Shown: positions 46,727 to 58,783, counted from the stretch's first letter. The stretch is DNA of 64,000 bases from Drosophila miranda (GCF_003369915.1 NW_022881603.1:43959723-44023722), one strand, 5' to 3'. A program made the numbers and translations. The notes: generated by a model not told the origin, from the sequence alone.

Positions 46727-47837
46727 ACGAGGGGGAACGTTGTGAGTTGCTGCGGACACCGCAACTCTACAGTTATACCCGATACTTAGTCAGTATGGCT
46801 CTCCTCCGGCAGACGCCGCTAATATTGAACGACACGACAAAGAGTGCGTGCGAGAGAGACAGAAAATCAGTCTGACCGTGACGTCGGGCGCTGCGTAGCC
46901 ACTGCAAATTGATTTGTTCCTATTGGCTATAAAAATGATCTGATCTGATCCAGATTCAGCAATCTGATAGATATGGTCATTATCTATGATTTAGTTTTCT
47001 CGAATGTGCAATATTGTGGATGCACCAGATTTTCGTCCTTTGTGTGGGCGGAAGGGGGTGGGGCGAAATTTTGAGATACACGTTTTATAGTAAGATCTAA
47101 CAGAAGTGCGGATACCAAATTTGGTTACTCTAGCCTTAATAGTCTCTGAGATTTTTGAATATCCCCAGATTTTCGTCCTTTGCGGGGGCGGAAGGGGGTG
47201 TGGCGAAATTTTGAAACAAACTCGTCTCGGTCCGATATATTAGGAGTGTGGATACCAAATTTGGTTGCTCTAGCTTTTATAGTCTCTGAGATCTAGGCGC
47301 TAATGTTTTACTCTAAGCAAAGCCGCCTATGCTACGTGTGTGTTAGAGAGAGACGGGCGAGAAAAAATGAAATTGTTTTCTTGATGCTGGCTATAATAAT
47401 AATACGATCCAATTTAGATTCCGCAGTCTTAAAGATATGGTCATTCTCTACAATTCTACGTTTTTGGTTTTCTCATATCTTTAAAATTGTGGATGCCACA
47501 GACTTTCGTCCTTTGTGGGGCGGAAGTGGGCGGGGCGAAGTTCTGAAATATTTTTGTAGCAGTGACATATCACAGAAGTCTGGATCCAAAACATCGTTGC
47601 TCTAGCTCTTATAGTCTTTGAGCACTAGGCGATGAAGGGGACGGACAGACGGACGGACGGACAGACGGACAGACGGACAGACAGACAGACAGACAGGGCC
47701 CAATCGACTCGGCTATTGATGCTGATCAAGAATATATATACTTTATGGGGTCGGAAACGATTCCTTCTGGACGTTACACACATCCACTTTTACCACAAAT
47801 CTAATATACCCCAATACTCATTTTGGGTATCGGGTAT
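46727..47837 (+). mobile_element. HINE, long form, at the 3' end of R1 copy A
   Basis: About 1.1 kb, longer than those in units 1-6. It has three internal 'TTTTCGTCCTTTG' blocks, an additional GA-rich stretch (GTTAGAGAGAGACGGGCGAG) and an extended GACGGACA/GACA microsatellite. Probably close to the full-length form of this family. Confidence 0.85.
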
Positions 47838-47844
47838 AAAAAAA

Positions 47845-47946
47845 ATGCATGTGCATGTCTAATGCCTTGGGGTAAACTATTGTAAACTTGTCCCGATCCA
47901 CAGCGGCCATTGACGCGAAGGCATCTGAGTCCCCGATCAAAGTGAA
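47845..47946 (-). pseudogene. shu: Stray 102-bp shu exon-1 fragment
   Basis: Matches the shu exon-1 stretch covering roughly residues 185-217 (complement of ATGCATGTGCATGTCTAATG onward), with two or three substitutions. It lies between the end of a HINE and the truncated start of R1 copy B, with no other shu sequence around it. A recombination or repair scar. Confidence 0.88.
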
Positions 47947-48313
47947 CGGTCTGCTCGGGCCAGGAGTCCAGAGTAAAGCTTAGTAGGCATCGCGCCCATA
48001 GGGTAAGTATGGGTGGATGTACGCTCGCTTACCGTTGATCTCTCTCTCTTTGAGTTATAGCCAGTCACTTCACTCAGTGGCTGCTACCGCCGACGCGAAA
48101 GAAAAGAACCGCCAGCCTGGATCGGAGGCGGGCACAACGAGGTGGAGCTCGACCTGCCCTGATAGCCAGAACGGTACCTCGTCAGCCCAGGACCTATTCC
48201 ACCCCCGGCGGCTCCGCAGACACACGGAGCGCGGCGCAAACACAGGAGCAACGGAGGCGCGCGACCGACCCGGGTTTTTTCACACTCAGTGTGAAACACA
48301 CAGATAGAGAAGA

Positions 48314-49631
48314 TGACTGAGGACGCAGTCTTTGGTAGGCGCAACGCCCTTACCAGATCCCCACCACCGTCAGCACCTGCGAAAGCTCAGGGCTCGAGCA
48401 TGTTCAAGCCCGGCCCGGGTGGCAAAGAGAAGGAGCGACCGCACTCTGACCCATTAGAGCTGCTAAAAAAACCTGGGTACTCGGGCCAATGAGCTGGTCA
48501 AGAGGATGAACGACCAGCGGCATGTGGACAACGTGATGAAAGATTTAGCCCTGAGAGTGGTAACCCTTCAGGCCCTGGTGGTCAACAATTTCGAGAAGCT
48601 GCACACCAGGACAATTGAGACCGCCACTACTGGTACCCAAACAGCTGCGAAGGCGCCGCACACCGGCTCAAAGAGGCTGCGCGAGTCGCCTCAAATGGCT
48701 GCGAAGCCCACAAAGAGGCAGAGAGGCACAAAGCTTCAACAAGCGTCGACCCAGCTCAAACCGCCGGCGCAGTCCCAGGATGAACTAACCCCCTCGGGTA
48801 CAGTGGACCATGGTGCCCCCCCAGCCGCTAAGAAACAGCTCAAGTGGCAGCAGGTGGGCCCTAGGGTAAGGAAAAAAAGGGAGCCCCGTGAGCGCGAGCC
48901 AAGGCCAGACGCAATAATCATTCAACCCCAGGGCGAGCTTAGCTATAGCGACATCCTCCGTATGGTCACCAGGCGCCAGGATGGCAAGCGACCTTCAGGA
49001 GGTAGGGGATAATGTTAACAGAATCCGGAGGACGGCAAAGGGCGAGCTGCTGCTCGAGCTCAACGGCGCGAGCAAAAGAAACACATCTAAGCTCAAGGAG
49101 GATATCAGCGCGGCACTGGGACTGCAGACGGGCATCAGGGCGGTGTCAGAAGAACTCTGCGTGGAGGTCAGGGATCTCGACAGCCTGGTCGAGAAGGAGG
49201 ACATCGCAGCAGCGATAGCTGCATCGATAGACGCCCCCAGCGTGGACACCAGCACCATAAAAAGCCTGAGGCCATCGTTCGCTGGTACGCAACTGGCAGT
49301 TGTGTGCCTGCCGCCCGTGCAGGCAAGAGCCCTGCTCATGGTGGGGAAACTTAAAGTCTGATGGACAAGCTGTAGGATCCGGGAGCGGACAGCTCAACGA
49401 CGATGCTACAGGTGTCTGGAGTTTGGGCATCTAGCAATCAGGTGCAAGAGCGCGGTGGATCGCACCGGATGCTGCCTCAGATGCGGCGTGAACGGGCACA
49501 AGGCGGCAACCTGTCAAAGCGATCCGCGGTGTTTCATCTGCACCGCTAATAACAGCAATGAGACGAACCATTATGCGGCTAGCAGGAGATGTCCAGCAGC
49601 CAGGAGCGTGCCCAGCTTGCCGGCCCAATAA
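48314..49631 (+). pseudogene. ORF1 of R1-clade copy B, doubly frameshifted
   Basis: The same protein as copy A, but an extra A in an A7 run (near 48467-48473) shifts the frame after LELLKK. The frame shared with copy A resumes at 48506, and the common frameshift occurs again near 48981. A Gly-to-TGA stop lies at 49359-49361 before the knuckles. It keeps the LLLELNGASKRN segment that A lost. The ancestral stop TAA (49629-49631) overlaps the ORF2 ATG as TAATG. Confidence 0.82.
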
Positions 49632-52600
49632 TGAAGGTTATGCAGCTCAACCTCAACCACTGCGCTGCGGCTCAAGACCTGCTGAGCCAATCCATAAGAG
49701 AATTGGCAATTGACCTCGCCATCCTCAGCGAGCCATATCAAACTAGGGAGTCCCCTGGGTTCATCTTGGATGCCACCAAAAAGGCCGCGATATGGCTATG
49801 CGGGGGCACGCCATTGCAGCTTTCCCTCTCAAGCGCTGCTGCTGGGTTTGTGCGCGCCAAGGTCGGAGGTGTGTGGATATACAGCGTCTACCTTGCCCCA
49901 AGCCTGACGCTCTCCGAGTTCGCAGGTACTCTAGACAACCTAGCGGCTGATGCTAGAGGACGTCACCCAGTAGCCATTGGAGGGGACTTCAACGCGTGGG
50001 CTGAGGAGTGGGGAAGCGTGGCGACGAATGCGAGAGGTAGAGCTCTGCTGGAGATCATTGCGCCCCTGGACATCGCGCTCCTCAACGAGGGAAACCAGCA
50101 TACCTTCTCCAGAGCAGGAATAGGATCGGTCATCGACCTTACATTTCTCAGCAGCTCACTTTTTATACCCGATACTCAAAATGAGTATTGGGGTATATTA
50201 GATTTGTGGTAAAAGTGGATGTGTGTAACGTCCAGAAGGAATCGTTTCCGACCCCATAAAGTATATATATTCTTGATCAGCATCAATAGCCGAGTCGATT
50301 GAGCCCTGTCTGTCTGTCCGTCCGTCCGTCCGTCCGTCCGTCCCCTTCAGCGCCTAGTGCTCAAAGACTATAAGATCTAGAGCAACGATGTTTTGGATCC
50401 AGACTTCTGTGATATGTCACTGCTACAAAAATATTTCAAAACTTCGCCCCGCCCACTTCCGCCCCCACAAAGAACGAAAATCTGTGGCATCCACATTTTT
50501 AAAGATATGAGAAAACCAAAAACGTAGAGTTGTAGAAAATGACCATATCTTTAAGACTGCGGAATCTAAATTGGATCGTATTATTATTATAGCCAGCATC
50601 AAGAAAACAATTTCATTTTTTCTCGCCCTGTCTCTCTCTAACACACACGTAGCATAGGCGGCTTTGCTTAGAGTAAAACATTAGCGCCTAGATCTCAGAG
50701 ACTATGAAAGCTAGAGCAACCAAATTTGGTATCCACACTCCTAATATATCGGACCTTGACCGTTTTGTGTCAAAATTTCGCCACACCCCCTTCCGCCCCC
50801 GCAAAGGACGAAAATCTGGGGCATCCACAAATCTCAGAGACTATTAACGGTAGAGTAACCAAATTTAGTATCCGCACTCCTGTTAGATCTCACTATAAAA
50901 CGTTTATCTCAAAATTTCGCCCCACCCTCTTCCGCCCACACAAAAGACGAAAATCTGTTGCATCCACAATATTGCAGATTCGAGAAAACTAAAAACGCAG
51001 AATCATAGATAACGACCATATCTATCAGATTGCTGAATCTGGAGCAGATCAGATAATTTTTATAGCTAATAGGAACAAATCAATTTGCAGTGGCTACGCA
51101 GCGCCCGACGTCACGGTCAGACTGATTTTCTGTCTCTCTCGCACGCACTCTTTCTCGAGTCGTTTAATATTCGCGGCGTCTGCCGGAGGGGAGCCATACT
51201 GACTAAGTATCGGGTATAAATGTAGAGTTGCGGCGTCCGCAGCAACTCACAACGTTCCCCCTCGTTTTATAGCCAAAAGGAACAAATCAATTTGCACTGG
51301 CTACGCAGCGCCCGACGTCACGCTCAGACTGATTTTCCGTCTCTCTCGAACGCACTCTTTGTCGTGTCGTTTAATATTAGCAGCGTCTGCCGGAGGAAAG
51401 CCATACTGAATTAGTATCGGGTATAACTGTAGAGTTGCGGTGTCCGCAGCAACTCACAACGTTCCCCCTCGTTAATTCATCGGGCTGGAGCATCAGCAAC
51501 ATCTACACAGGGAGCGACCACAGGGCAATTATATGGGACACAGGCCAACAGACGTCTAGCGTAGAGACAGCTGCGCCCAGATGGAGATGCTATCGCGCCG
51601 AAACGCTCAATACGGCCCTGTTCATGGAGCTTATGTCCAACCTCACGGCGAATGGAAATTCTGAATGCATGGCCAACCATGTCATGGAGCATCTGGAGGC
51701 AGCATGCACTGCCACGTTTAGGGACTGCAGAAGGGCCCTCAAGGCGGCCATTAGGGATAGCAAGCGCCAGTGCTTTCTCAAGCTATGCGACTCTGCGGAG
51801 CAGGACCCATGGGGAAGGGCGTACAAGTTGGTGACGAACAAACTTTGCGCCAAGAGGCAGGCACCCCCATCGGACCCCGACACGACAAGATCCATCGTGG
51901 AGGAACTCTTTCCGCACAGGGCTGACCACATCGGGGATGTCCGTTGCCTCACACTGCAACCGCACAGTCAGGCACACATCGAGGAGGTGTCACTCGAGGA
52001 AGTCGAAAGCGCAGCCAGGAGCATCACCCCGAACAAGGCTCCCGGGCCGGACTCTATCCCGAACAGAGCCCTCTTGCTCGCCCTCTCCACGCGTCCGGAC
52101 ATCTTTGCGAAGCTGCTAAATCAGTGCCTTCGGGAAGGAGTGTTCCCTATGAGGTGGAAAATACAGAAGCTAGTGCTTATTCCCAAGCCAGGCAAGCCGC
52201 CGGGGACAGCGTCGTCGTATAGGCCTATCTGCCTGATCGACACCGCGTTCAACACGGCGAGGTGGAGCTGCATCCTAAAAGCGCTGGAGAGTTTCGACAC
52301 ACCCAGGTACCTGCAGCGGATGGTACAAAGCTACTTTGAGAGAAGGCTGCTTTTGTACGACACGCAGGCTGGCACGGAGGAATACGAGGTATCGGCAGGC
52401 GTCCCGCAGGGTTCAGTGCTTGGCCCCACTATGTGGAACGCAATGTATGACGGCATCTTGCGACTCAGCCTCCCCCACGGAGTAAACATGGTGGGTTTTG
52501 CAGACGATGTGGCTGTCCTAGTGGTGGCAAAAGACCTGTCCGTCGTGGAAACGACCTGCAACAGTGGCTGGACCTGGTCGGGCTCGAACTCGCACCCCAC

Positions 52601-53319
52601 AAAACAGAGGCAGTGCTGGCGACAACTGCTAACGAGTGTCACGAGATCGGTGATGCTATATACGGCGCCAATCTGGGCAAAGGCCCTTCGAACAGCGAGC
52701 TACGCACGGGGTCTGGCAGCCACGCACCGCCTCTCTTCGATTCGGATCACCAGTGCCTTCCGAACGGTCTCGGACGAGGCAGCACACGTGATCGCGGGCA
52801 TAGCACCTCTGGAATTCCTGGCGGATGAACGGTCCACATACTACCAGGAAACACATGGCAGAGGAATGGACGCGGCGGCGAAAAGGCAGGTACGCATGGC
52901 GTGCAAACAGGAGAGTCTCAGAAGGTGGCAACAGCGCTGGGACACGACCACTAAGGGGCGTCGACGCGTGGGTAAGCAGGAAGCACGGGCAGGTCAACTT
53001 TTACCTGACTCAGCTCCTTAGTGGTCACGGCTGCTTCCGAAGCTACCTTCATCGCTTCGGGCACGCGGACTCCGCAGAATGCTCTTGGTGCGGGCACTAC
53101 GTGGAGGAGGATGCCGAGCATGCGATATTTTCGTGTGGCAGGTTCGCAGCGCAGCGCCAGCGGCTAGAAGAAGCGCTGGGTGGAGCCGTAGTCAAGCAGA
53201 GCTTGGTGCCGTGCATGCTCCTGTCCCCGGAAAACTGGGAGGCGACGAGCTGCTTCGCGGCGACCATTATGAGGGAACTGCGCGCTGTTGAGCACCAGAC
53301 AAGAGTCCAGTTAGTCTAA
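49631..53319 (+). pseudogene. ORF2 of R1-clade copy B, interrupted and deleted
   Basis: Endonuclease part 49631-50163 retains GGDFNAWAEEW. The frame is cut by HINE DNA and resumes at 51473 with SGWSISNIYTGSDHRAI. The reverse transcriptase keeps APGPDSIPN, GVPQGSVLGP and GFADDVAVL, but about 48 residues before FRDCRRALK and a block after the ADD motif (near 52560) are deleted. The C-terminal Cys-His motif (CSWCGHYVEEDAEHAIFSC) is in another frame. The stop is at 53317-53319 after HQTRVQLV. Confidence 0.84.
50164..51472 (-). mobile_element. Composite HINE inserted in reverse within R1 copy B
   Basis: A full-length HINE on the - strand (50164-51267: TATACCCGATACTC hairpin end first, ACGAGG end last), followed by a second partial HINE 5' end of about 205 bp (51268-51472) in the same orientation. 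Inserted in a TTTTT/AATTC stretch of ORF2 with little or no target duplication, as usual for Helitron-type elements. The partial second copy looks like a tandem or nested insertion product. Confidence 0.85.
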
Positions 53320-53453
53320 ACGAAGCCTGCACATGTGTGAAGCATTGCTTCACGGCCGTACCACACATGTTGGGCTTGCATAGCCTAACCTTTAATATAG
53401 TTTGCTTTAAGTATAAAATAAGTTGTAAATACGAGCAATTAAATGGAATTAAA

Positions 53454-54494
53454 ACGAGGGGGAACGTTGTGAGTTGCTGCGGACGCCGCAACTCTACATT
53501 TATACCCGATACTTAGTCAGTATGGCTCCCCTCCGGCAGACGCCGCGAATATTAAACGACACGAGAAAGAGTGCGTGCGAGAGAGACAGAAAATCAGTCT
53601 GACCGTGACGGCGGGCGCTGCGTAGCCACTGCAAATTGATTTGTTCCTATTGGCTATAAAAATTATCTGATCTGATCCAGATTCAGCAGTCTGATAGATA
53701 TGGTCGTTATCTATGATTCTGCGTTTTTAGTTTTCTCGAATCTGCAATATTGTGGATGCAACAGATTTTCGTCCTTTGTGTGGGCGGAAGGGGGTGGGGC
53801 GAAATTTTGAGATAAACGTTTTATAGTGAGATCTAACAGGAGTGCGGATACTAAATTTGGTTACTCTACCGTTAATAGTCTCTGAGATTTGTGGATGCCC
53901 CAGATTTTCGTCCTTTGCGGGGGCGGAAGGGGGTGTGGCGAAATTTTGACACAAAACGGTCAAGGTCCGATATCACAGGAGTGTGGATACCAAAATTGGT
54001 TGCCCTGGCTTTTATAGGTTCTGAGATCCTTGAACTCATATTTTGCAATTGGCTAAACCGACCATGAAACCTGTGTGTCAGAGAGAGACAGAGCGAGAAA
54101 GAATGAAATTGTTTTCTTGATTCTGGCTATAATAATAATACGATCTGGTTCAGATTTTGCACTCTAGAAGATATAGTCATCTTCTACGATTCTGCGTTTT
54201 TAGTTTTCTCGTATCGTCGAAATTGTGGATGCCACAGATTTTCGCAGAAGTCTGGATCCAAAACATCGTTGCTCTAGCTCTTATAGTCTTTGAGCACTAG
54301 GCGCTGAAGGGGACGGACAGACGGACGGACGGACAGACGGACAGACATTCAGGGCTCAATCGCCTCGGCTATTGATGCTGATCCAGAATATATATACTTT
54401 ATTGGGTCGGAAACGATTCCTTCTGGACGTTACACACATCCACTTTTACCACAAATCTAATATACCCCAATACTCATTTTGAGTATCGGGTATA
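53454..54494 (+). mobile_element. HINE (INE-1/DINE-1-like), unit 7, long form
   Basis: 1041 bp; contains the internal blocks and the second GA-rich motif (GTCAGAGAGAGACAGAGCGAG near 54077) missing from units 1-6. The poly-G stretch is deleted (TTTTCGCAGAAGTCTGG). Starts at the R1 copy B tail. Confidence 0.85.
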
Positions 54495-55534
54495 ATAAAA
54501 GAAAGTTACATAGCCCCTCCCATCAGGTAACCAACCTCTACCAAAGAATTTTCGCACATGTGGCTTATATCAGTTAAATCTGTTAAGGGGGCATGGTGCA
54601 CATGCCAAGGCCGCCTCAATATATCAATTCGCGTGCCGAAATTTAATAAGTGCTCTCCAGAATTAAGCCCTGTTTTAAAACCCAAAATTTAATCACTGTT
54701 ACATACAGTTACAGTTAAATAACCCCCGCTTGCATGCAGGTTCGTTGCAGCAACAGAGAACCAATTATAAGCCACCAACAAGACTGATTGCTGATAATAA
54801 TAATATTTCAGTTTTGCATTTAAATTTTCTCATCGTCATACATACGTGACGAGAAAAGTTCTGAATTTTTGAATAATGTGCAATCATTGAGACGGCACAC
54901 TTCCCAAGTGATGGCTCAGTAACTTCGATGGCGCATATCCTCACAAAACGCCAGACGCTGACAGTCTGTAATATATGATTATTATAATGAAAATACAATG
55001 AAGATTAGTCGATATTTAATTGGAGTAAAGTAATTACAGTGGGGTACTGGGAGGAGAATATATTAAGGCTTAAGGAATAACACGGAATAAAAGAGCAGTG
55101 TTTACATGGTTGGGTGGGTAAACTCGAAATAACAACACCTGAATCCGCGCGGCTATACATATGACACAATCGACTGGATTTCTGTAACCCCTAACGCCAG
55201 GTTGGCAATTAAAATCTTTTTTATGTGTTTAACTAGAACAACTAAAAGATCCAGCCCATCCAAATAGCCCTGGGCGAAAGATCCCCCAAAATATTGTGGA
55301 GGGAAACAAGGATGATAGTTTTCCCACGGATTTGATAACCGTTACGGGCACCGAAGGCGAATTCCCACCTGTTCAATGAATCTACCTCCTCTTGCATTTA
55401 CGGCATTAACTGCTTGCATTAACATACCCTTTTGGTCAATTTAAAACTAGCCGGCAAAATTTTTTTAAATTTTTAATTAAATTTGAGTTTTCACTCCATT
55501 CAATCCAGTCATAATTCCATTTTCATGGTTTAAA

Positions 55535-55729
55535 ATGTGTGTGTTAATTGTTGATAGTACAAAAACTGTTTATGACTTCGTACGAAAACATTTGGAACTA
55601 AAGATAGCAGCTAAGATGAGACTTAAATTGTTCTTTATTCTGTTGTTGATTATTCTAGCAATGGTTTTATTAATGACGAAAGTCAGTGCCAAACGATGGG
55701 CTGATGGAGTAGATGGAGTGTGTGCCTAA
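55535..55729 (+). CDS. Small ORF with signal-peptide-like segment, unit 7
   Basis: From the internal ATG: MRLKLFFILLLIILAMVLLM, then TKVSA and a predicted 12-residue tail KRWADGVDGVCA. AATAAA at 55757-55762, about 28 nt after the stop. About 140 bp upstream of the roadblock start, same strand. No family recognised. Confidence 0.42.
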   Translation: MCVLIVDSTKTVYDFVRKHLELKIAAKMRLKLFFILLLIILAMVLLMTKVSAKRWADGVDGVCA

Positions 55730-55867
55730 TCACTTTTTATAGTGTTAAATTATACCAATAAAGATGATGTAGCAAGCTTAGCGATAGTTGAATTAAACAA
55801 GTAAATTCATTATTTTTGAGATACCAGCTGATCTCAAAGCGTAGAGCTCTGAGATACACTACTCACA

Positions 55868-56310
55868 ATGCAGGCAGCCGAAACTGAGGTTTGCACATAC
55901 CTATCTATCAAATGTAGACCTCAAAGTATTATAATTCAACTAACTAATCGCCAATTCCACAGCCCAAGCGTACCAAGAGTTATATTGATGAGGTATACCG
56001 ACTTTTAGAGGAAAAGCCAGGGGTTGAAGAAATATTAATCATGAATCGTTCCGGTGTGCCGATCAAAACGTCAATGGAACGCCAAGATGCACTTCAAAAT
56101 GCCTGTCTTTATGAGAATTTGCGTGAAAAGTGTCAGGCATTTCTATCAAAAATGGAGCCACCACAGCTCCTGACCATGTTGCGAGTCCGTACCAGATTCC
56201 ACGAGGTCCTGCTAACACCTGATGGCAAGATAACCGTTTTGGTAGTGCAAAATCCAAAGGATACACATCTTAAGGTAGAGGATCTAAATCGTCATTCCTC
56301 CAATTTTTAA
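55868..56310 (+). CDS. Roadblock/LC7 dynein light chain, unit 7, intact
   Basis: Exon 1 55868-55888 (MQAAETE), intron 55889-55962 (74 nt, GTTTGC...TTCCACAG, branch-like CTAACTA), exon 2 55963-56310; 122 residues in frame across the junction. Contains the 16 nt missing in units 1-5 (ATAACCGTTTTGGTAG), which encode the final ITVLVVQNP strand. It has Asn for His in LQNACLYENL. Predicted accessory light chain of cytoplasmic dynein. Confidence 0.86.
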
Positions 56311-56694
56311 ATAATTGCTCCTACATATATCTACGTTGTTAGTCATCCAACTTCTTACACGTAAAACATTCTTCTCACTTTGTACACAGCCCAAACACAA
56401 CAAACTGTTCATTTATGTGACTACCTGAATATAAATTCAATCAAATAAGTAATAAATAGTCCTCAGAGCTTCAGCTTAAAAACAAAATTTATTCCAAAAA
56501 CAGATGACATTTTCTGACCAACAGAAAGTAAATATATTCTTGTACTCGTATTTATAAAACACATTTCATTTTCATACTCTTCAGTATGTACAACATAAAC
56601 GTTAAGTTCTTCTAGAACTAATGTAAAATATTGAATTTGGTTGTCTGTTGTTTATTTAAATGGATTAATCCTTCAATGGGAAACAGTGCCCGAA
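56311..56694. other. Convergent 3' region between intact roadblock and intact shu
   Basis: AATAAA for the + strand at 56451-56456 and for the - strand at 56651-56656 (TTTATT as written). The poly(A) signals lie 195 bp apart, facing each other, so normal transcripts should not overlap but read-through ones would. Confidence 0.6.
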
Positions 56695-58066
56695 TCAGTG
56701 CAGATTTAGCTTGGACAACGTCAAGTCATTCTCGTCAATAGGGGACACCGTTAGTTTCATTTTGTGCTCCTTGGCCATTTTGGATAACATTACAATATCC
56801 GAGTTTTTATAGGCACCCCGCAAAAGTGCCACCGACGATTTTTCGGAAGTCTCAAGCTCCTTCATAAGTTCTTCAACACTGGGATTACATTTGGTTTCAT
56901 CCTTTACTTCTTTAAACTTCTGGCCTGACAACGCACGAGTCCAAATGTCCTGAGATGCCTCTTTGTATTTTTTGATTTTCTTGTCCAGGTCAGTAATCTT
57001 AGCACTGATCTCATTGTTATCGGGCTGCTTGGCTTGAGCCTGCATAAAAATACACCGAGCATCCTTATATTCGCCTAAGGCGGACAGGGCGCAACCTTCC
57101 TGGTAGAGGGCCTTACAGGAAGGCGTATTTTCAGTGAGACGCCGCAAGGCTTTCATCGTAATGCACACGCGTTTGGGATTATGCAATTTATTGTAGCAGA
57201 TCATCAAGTTTTGCTGGAAAAGTTAAAAAAAAAAACACATAAGTGGGGATGAGCCACGACGCTACAAGTTGCATAGTTACATTGAGAGTGATCAACAGAG
57301 CGATTTGCTTGCGCTCATCCTCATCATTGGCTAAACGGCAATAGTTTAGAGAGCTTACGGCCCGCTCGAAGGCAGTGACGGCGTTGCGGTAGCGAAAGCG
57401 CTTCACACAGTCCTTGCCATGCATGTGCATGTCTAATGCCTTGGGGTAAACTATTGCAAACTTGTCCCGATCCACAGCGGCCATTGACGCGAAGGCATCT
57501 GAGTCCCCGATCAATGTGAAGTGAAGAACTTCGATTTTGAAAAGTCCATCTGAACGTGGTTTAATGCGCGGCGGGCAGCCCATCTCGTGAAATAGCAACT
57601 TATAGGATATAATAAATTCGGCTTTTTCATATGGGCGCATGGTAAGTACAGCAGCCTGGAGGCCTTCTAGCACATCGCAACCTGCACCGGTCTCAAAATA
57701 GAATTTAGTTCGGCGCATCAATGAGGAATCAAAAGGAGAACTCTCGCCTTCCCAATAACCACTATAGCGCACAGCGACACGTGCCTTGTCTGGCACCAGA
57801 CCTCGGCCCTGGTGCCCCTCACGTGTGATGCGCTTAAAAATGTTCTCATTGATCGGCTCCATCAATTTTTTGAGTTCCTCGAACGATTGGGTCGATGGAG
57901 AAGCGAGCTCTTCTTCATCAACATCTGGAGCGTTATCACAATCTTCCATTTCGTCGACATTAAAGTCATCATCGCCAGCCCCAAATGGCGACTGTTCTAC
58001 CTCAAATTGTGAGCCAGAGCCAACGAGTTTTCTAGAAGAGTAAGAGGCAGCGTCTAGGCAGCACAT
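56695..58066 (-). CDS. shu: Shutdown (shu) copy 8, FKBP-TPR co-chaperone, intact
   Basis: Exon 1 57281-58066 (262 codons), intron 57214-57280 (67 nt, GTAACT...TTTTCCAG, phase 0), exon 2 56695-57213; 434 residues. Layout: acidic N-terminus (DDDFNVDEMEDCD, EEEL); FKBP domain about 85-185 (VAVRYSGYWEGE, PFDSS, FYFETGAGCDVLEGLQ); TPR region about 200-330 (YRNAVTAFERAV, NLMICYNKLHNPKR, CKALYQEGCALSALGEY). The FKBP12 Trp59 position appears to be Leu, so prolyl isomerase activity is doubtful. Only here is exon 2 free of the 7-nt duplication (TENTPSCKALYQEG). Known role of Shutdown: an Hsp90-linked co-chaperone required for piRNA loading of Piwi proteins in germline and ovarian soma. Confidence 0.92.
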
Positions 58067-58783
58067 GATTGTGCAAATGTATCAAATTTCGATGCTTACC
58101 CAAGTTGCAGTGGTTCCTTGAGCATTTGAGTGCAATATGAAAAATTATCTTCCATTTTTTCCACACTTTTTCCCAACTTTAACTTGTTTGGGTTAATTAC
58201 AAAAATGCGCGATAGGCAGTGACACCCTCAGAAATATACCAAGTATATACCGATGAAAAAACGACCTTAGCCCACTTATGACCTCTTTAATTAAACAGGA
58301 TAACAAATTGAGTTAAACTGCGGAAAATAATACTGTTTGAAAATCTTTTCTCTGAAATTACAAAAAAAAAACACACACACGATATCTTTCACTGTAACAG
58401 CGCCAAAATGATTAAATTTTCTTTATTTTTGGTGGAATATTAAAAAACCGCCTTGGGCGACAATGGGTTAATCGTTCCGTCGAGGATGGGAAACCATATT
58501 TCTCGATTTTGATTCAAGATATGCTAATTTTAGCCACTCCCTTTTATTGAACTTTTTATATAAATAAAAAAATGTTGTAACGAAAAAGGTCGAACTGCCC
58601 ACAAAGTTTTTTTTCTACACGATTAGCTACTTTTAAGTACTCCTGAGTACATACATATGTAGATGTGCCAGTTCATAGAACGAATAGATAAAACCACACC
58701 ATGAAAAACCACGAATTCATTAAACATTTCTAACGCCCCAAATCTATCTGCGTATTTGAAAAGTAATTAAAAAATTTAATTTT

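Larger units (their letters stand above)
47947..53453 (+). mobile_element. R1-clade non-LTR retrotransposon, copy B, 5'-truncated and interrupted
   Basis: Collinear with copy A from A's position 42574 onward. Interrupted at 50164-51472 by HINE sequence in reverse orientation. It retains the 3' UTR (53320-53453) with a tail AAATGGAATTAAA that joins directly to the next HINE, the same junction as copy A. Shared junction and shared ORF1 frameshift indicate that A and B descend from one insertion by segmental duplication. Confidence 0.87.
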
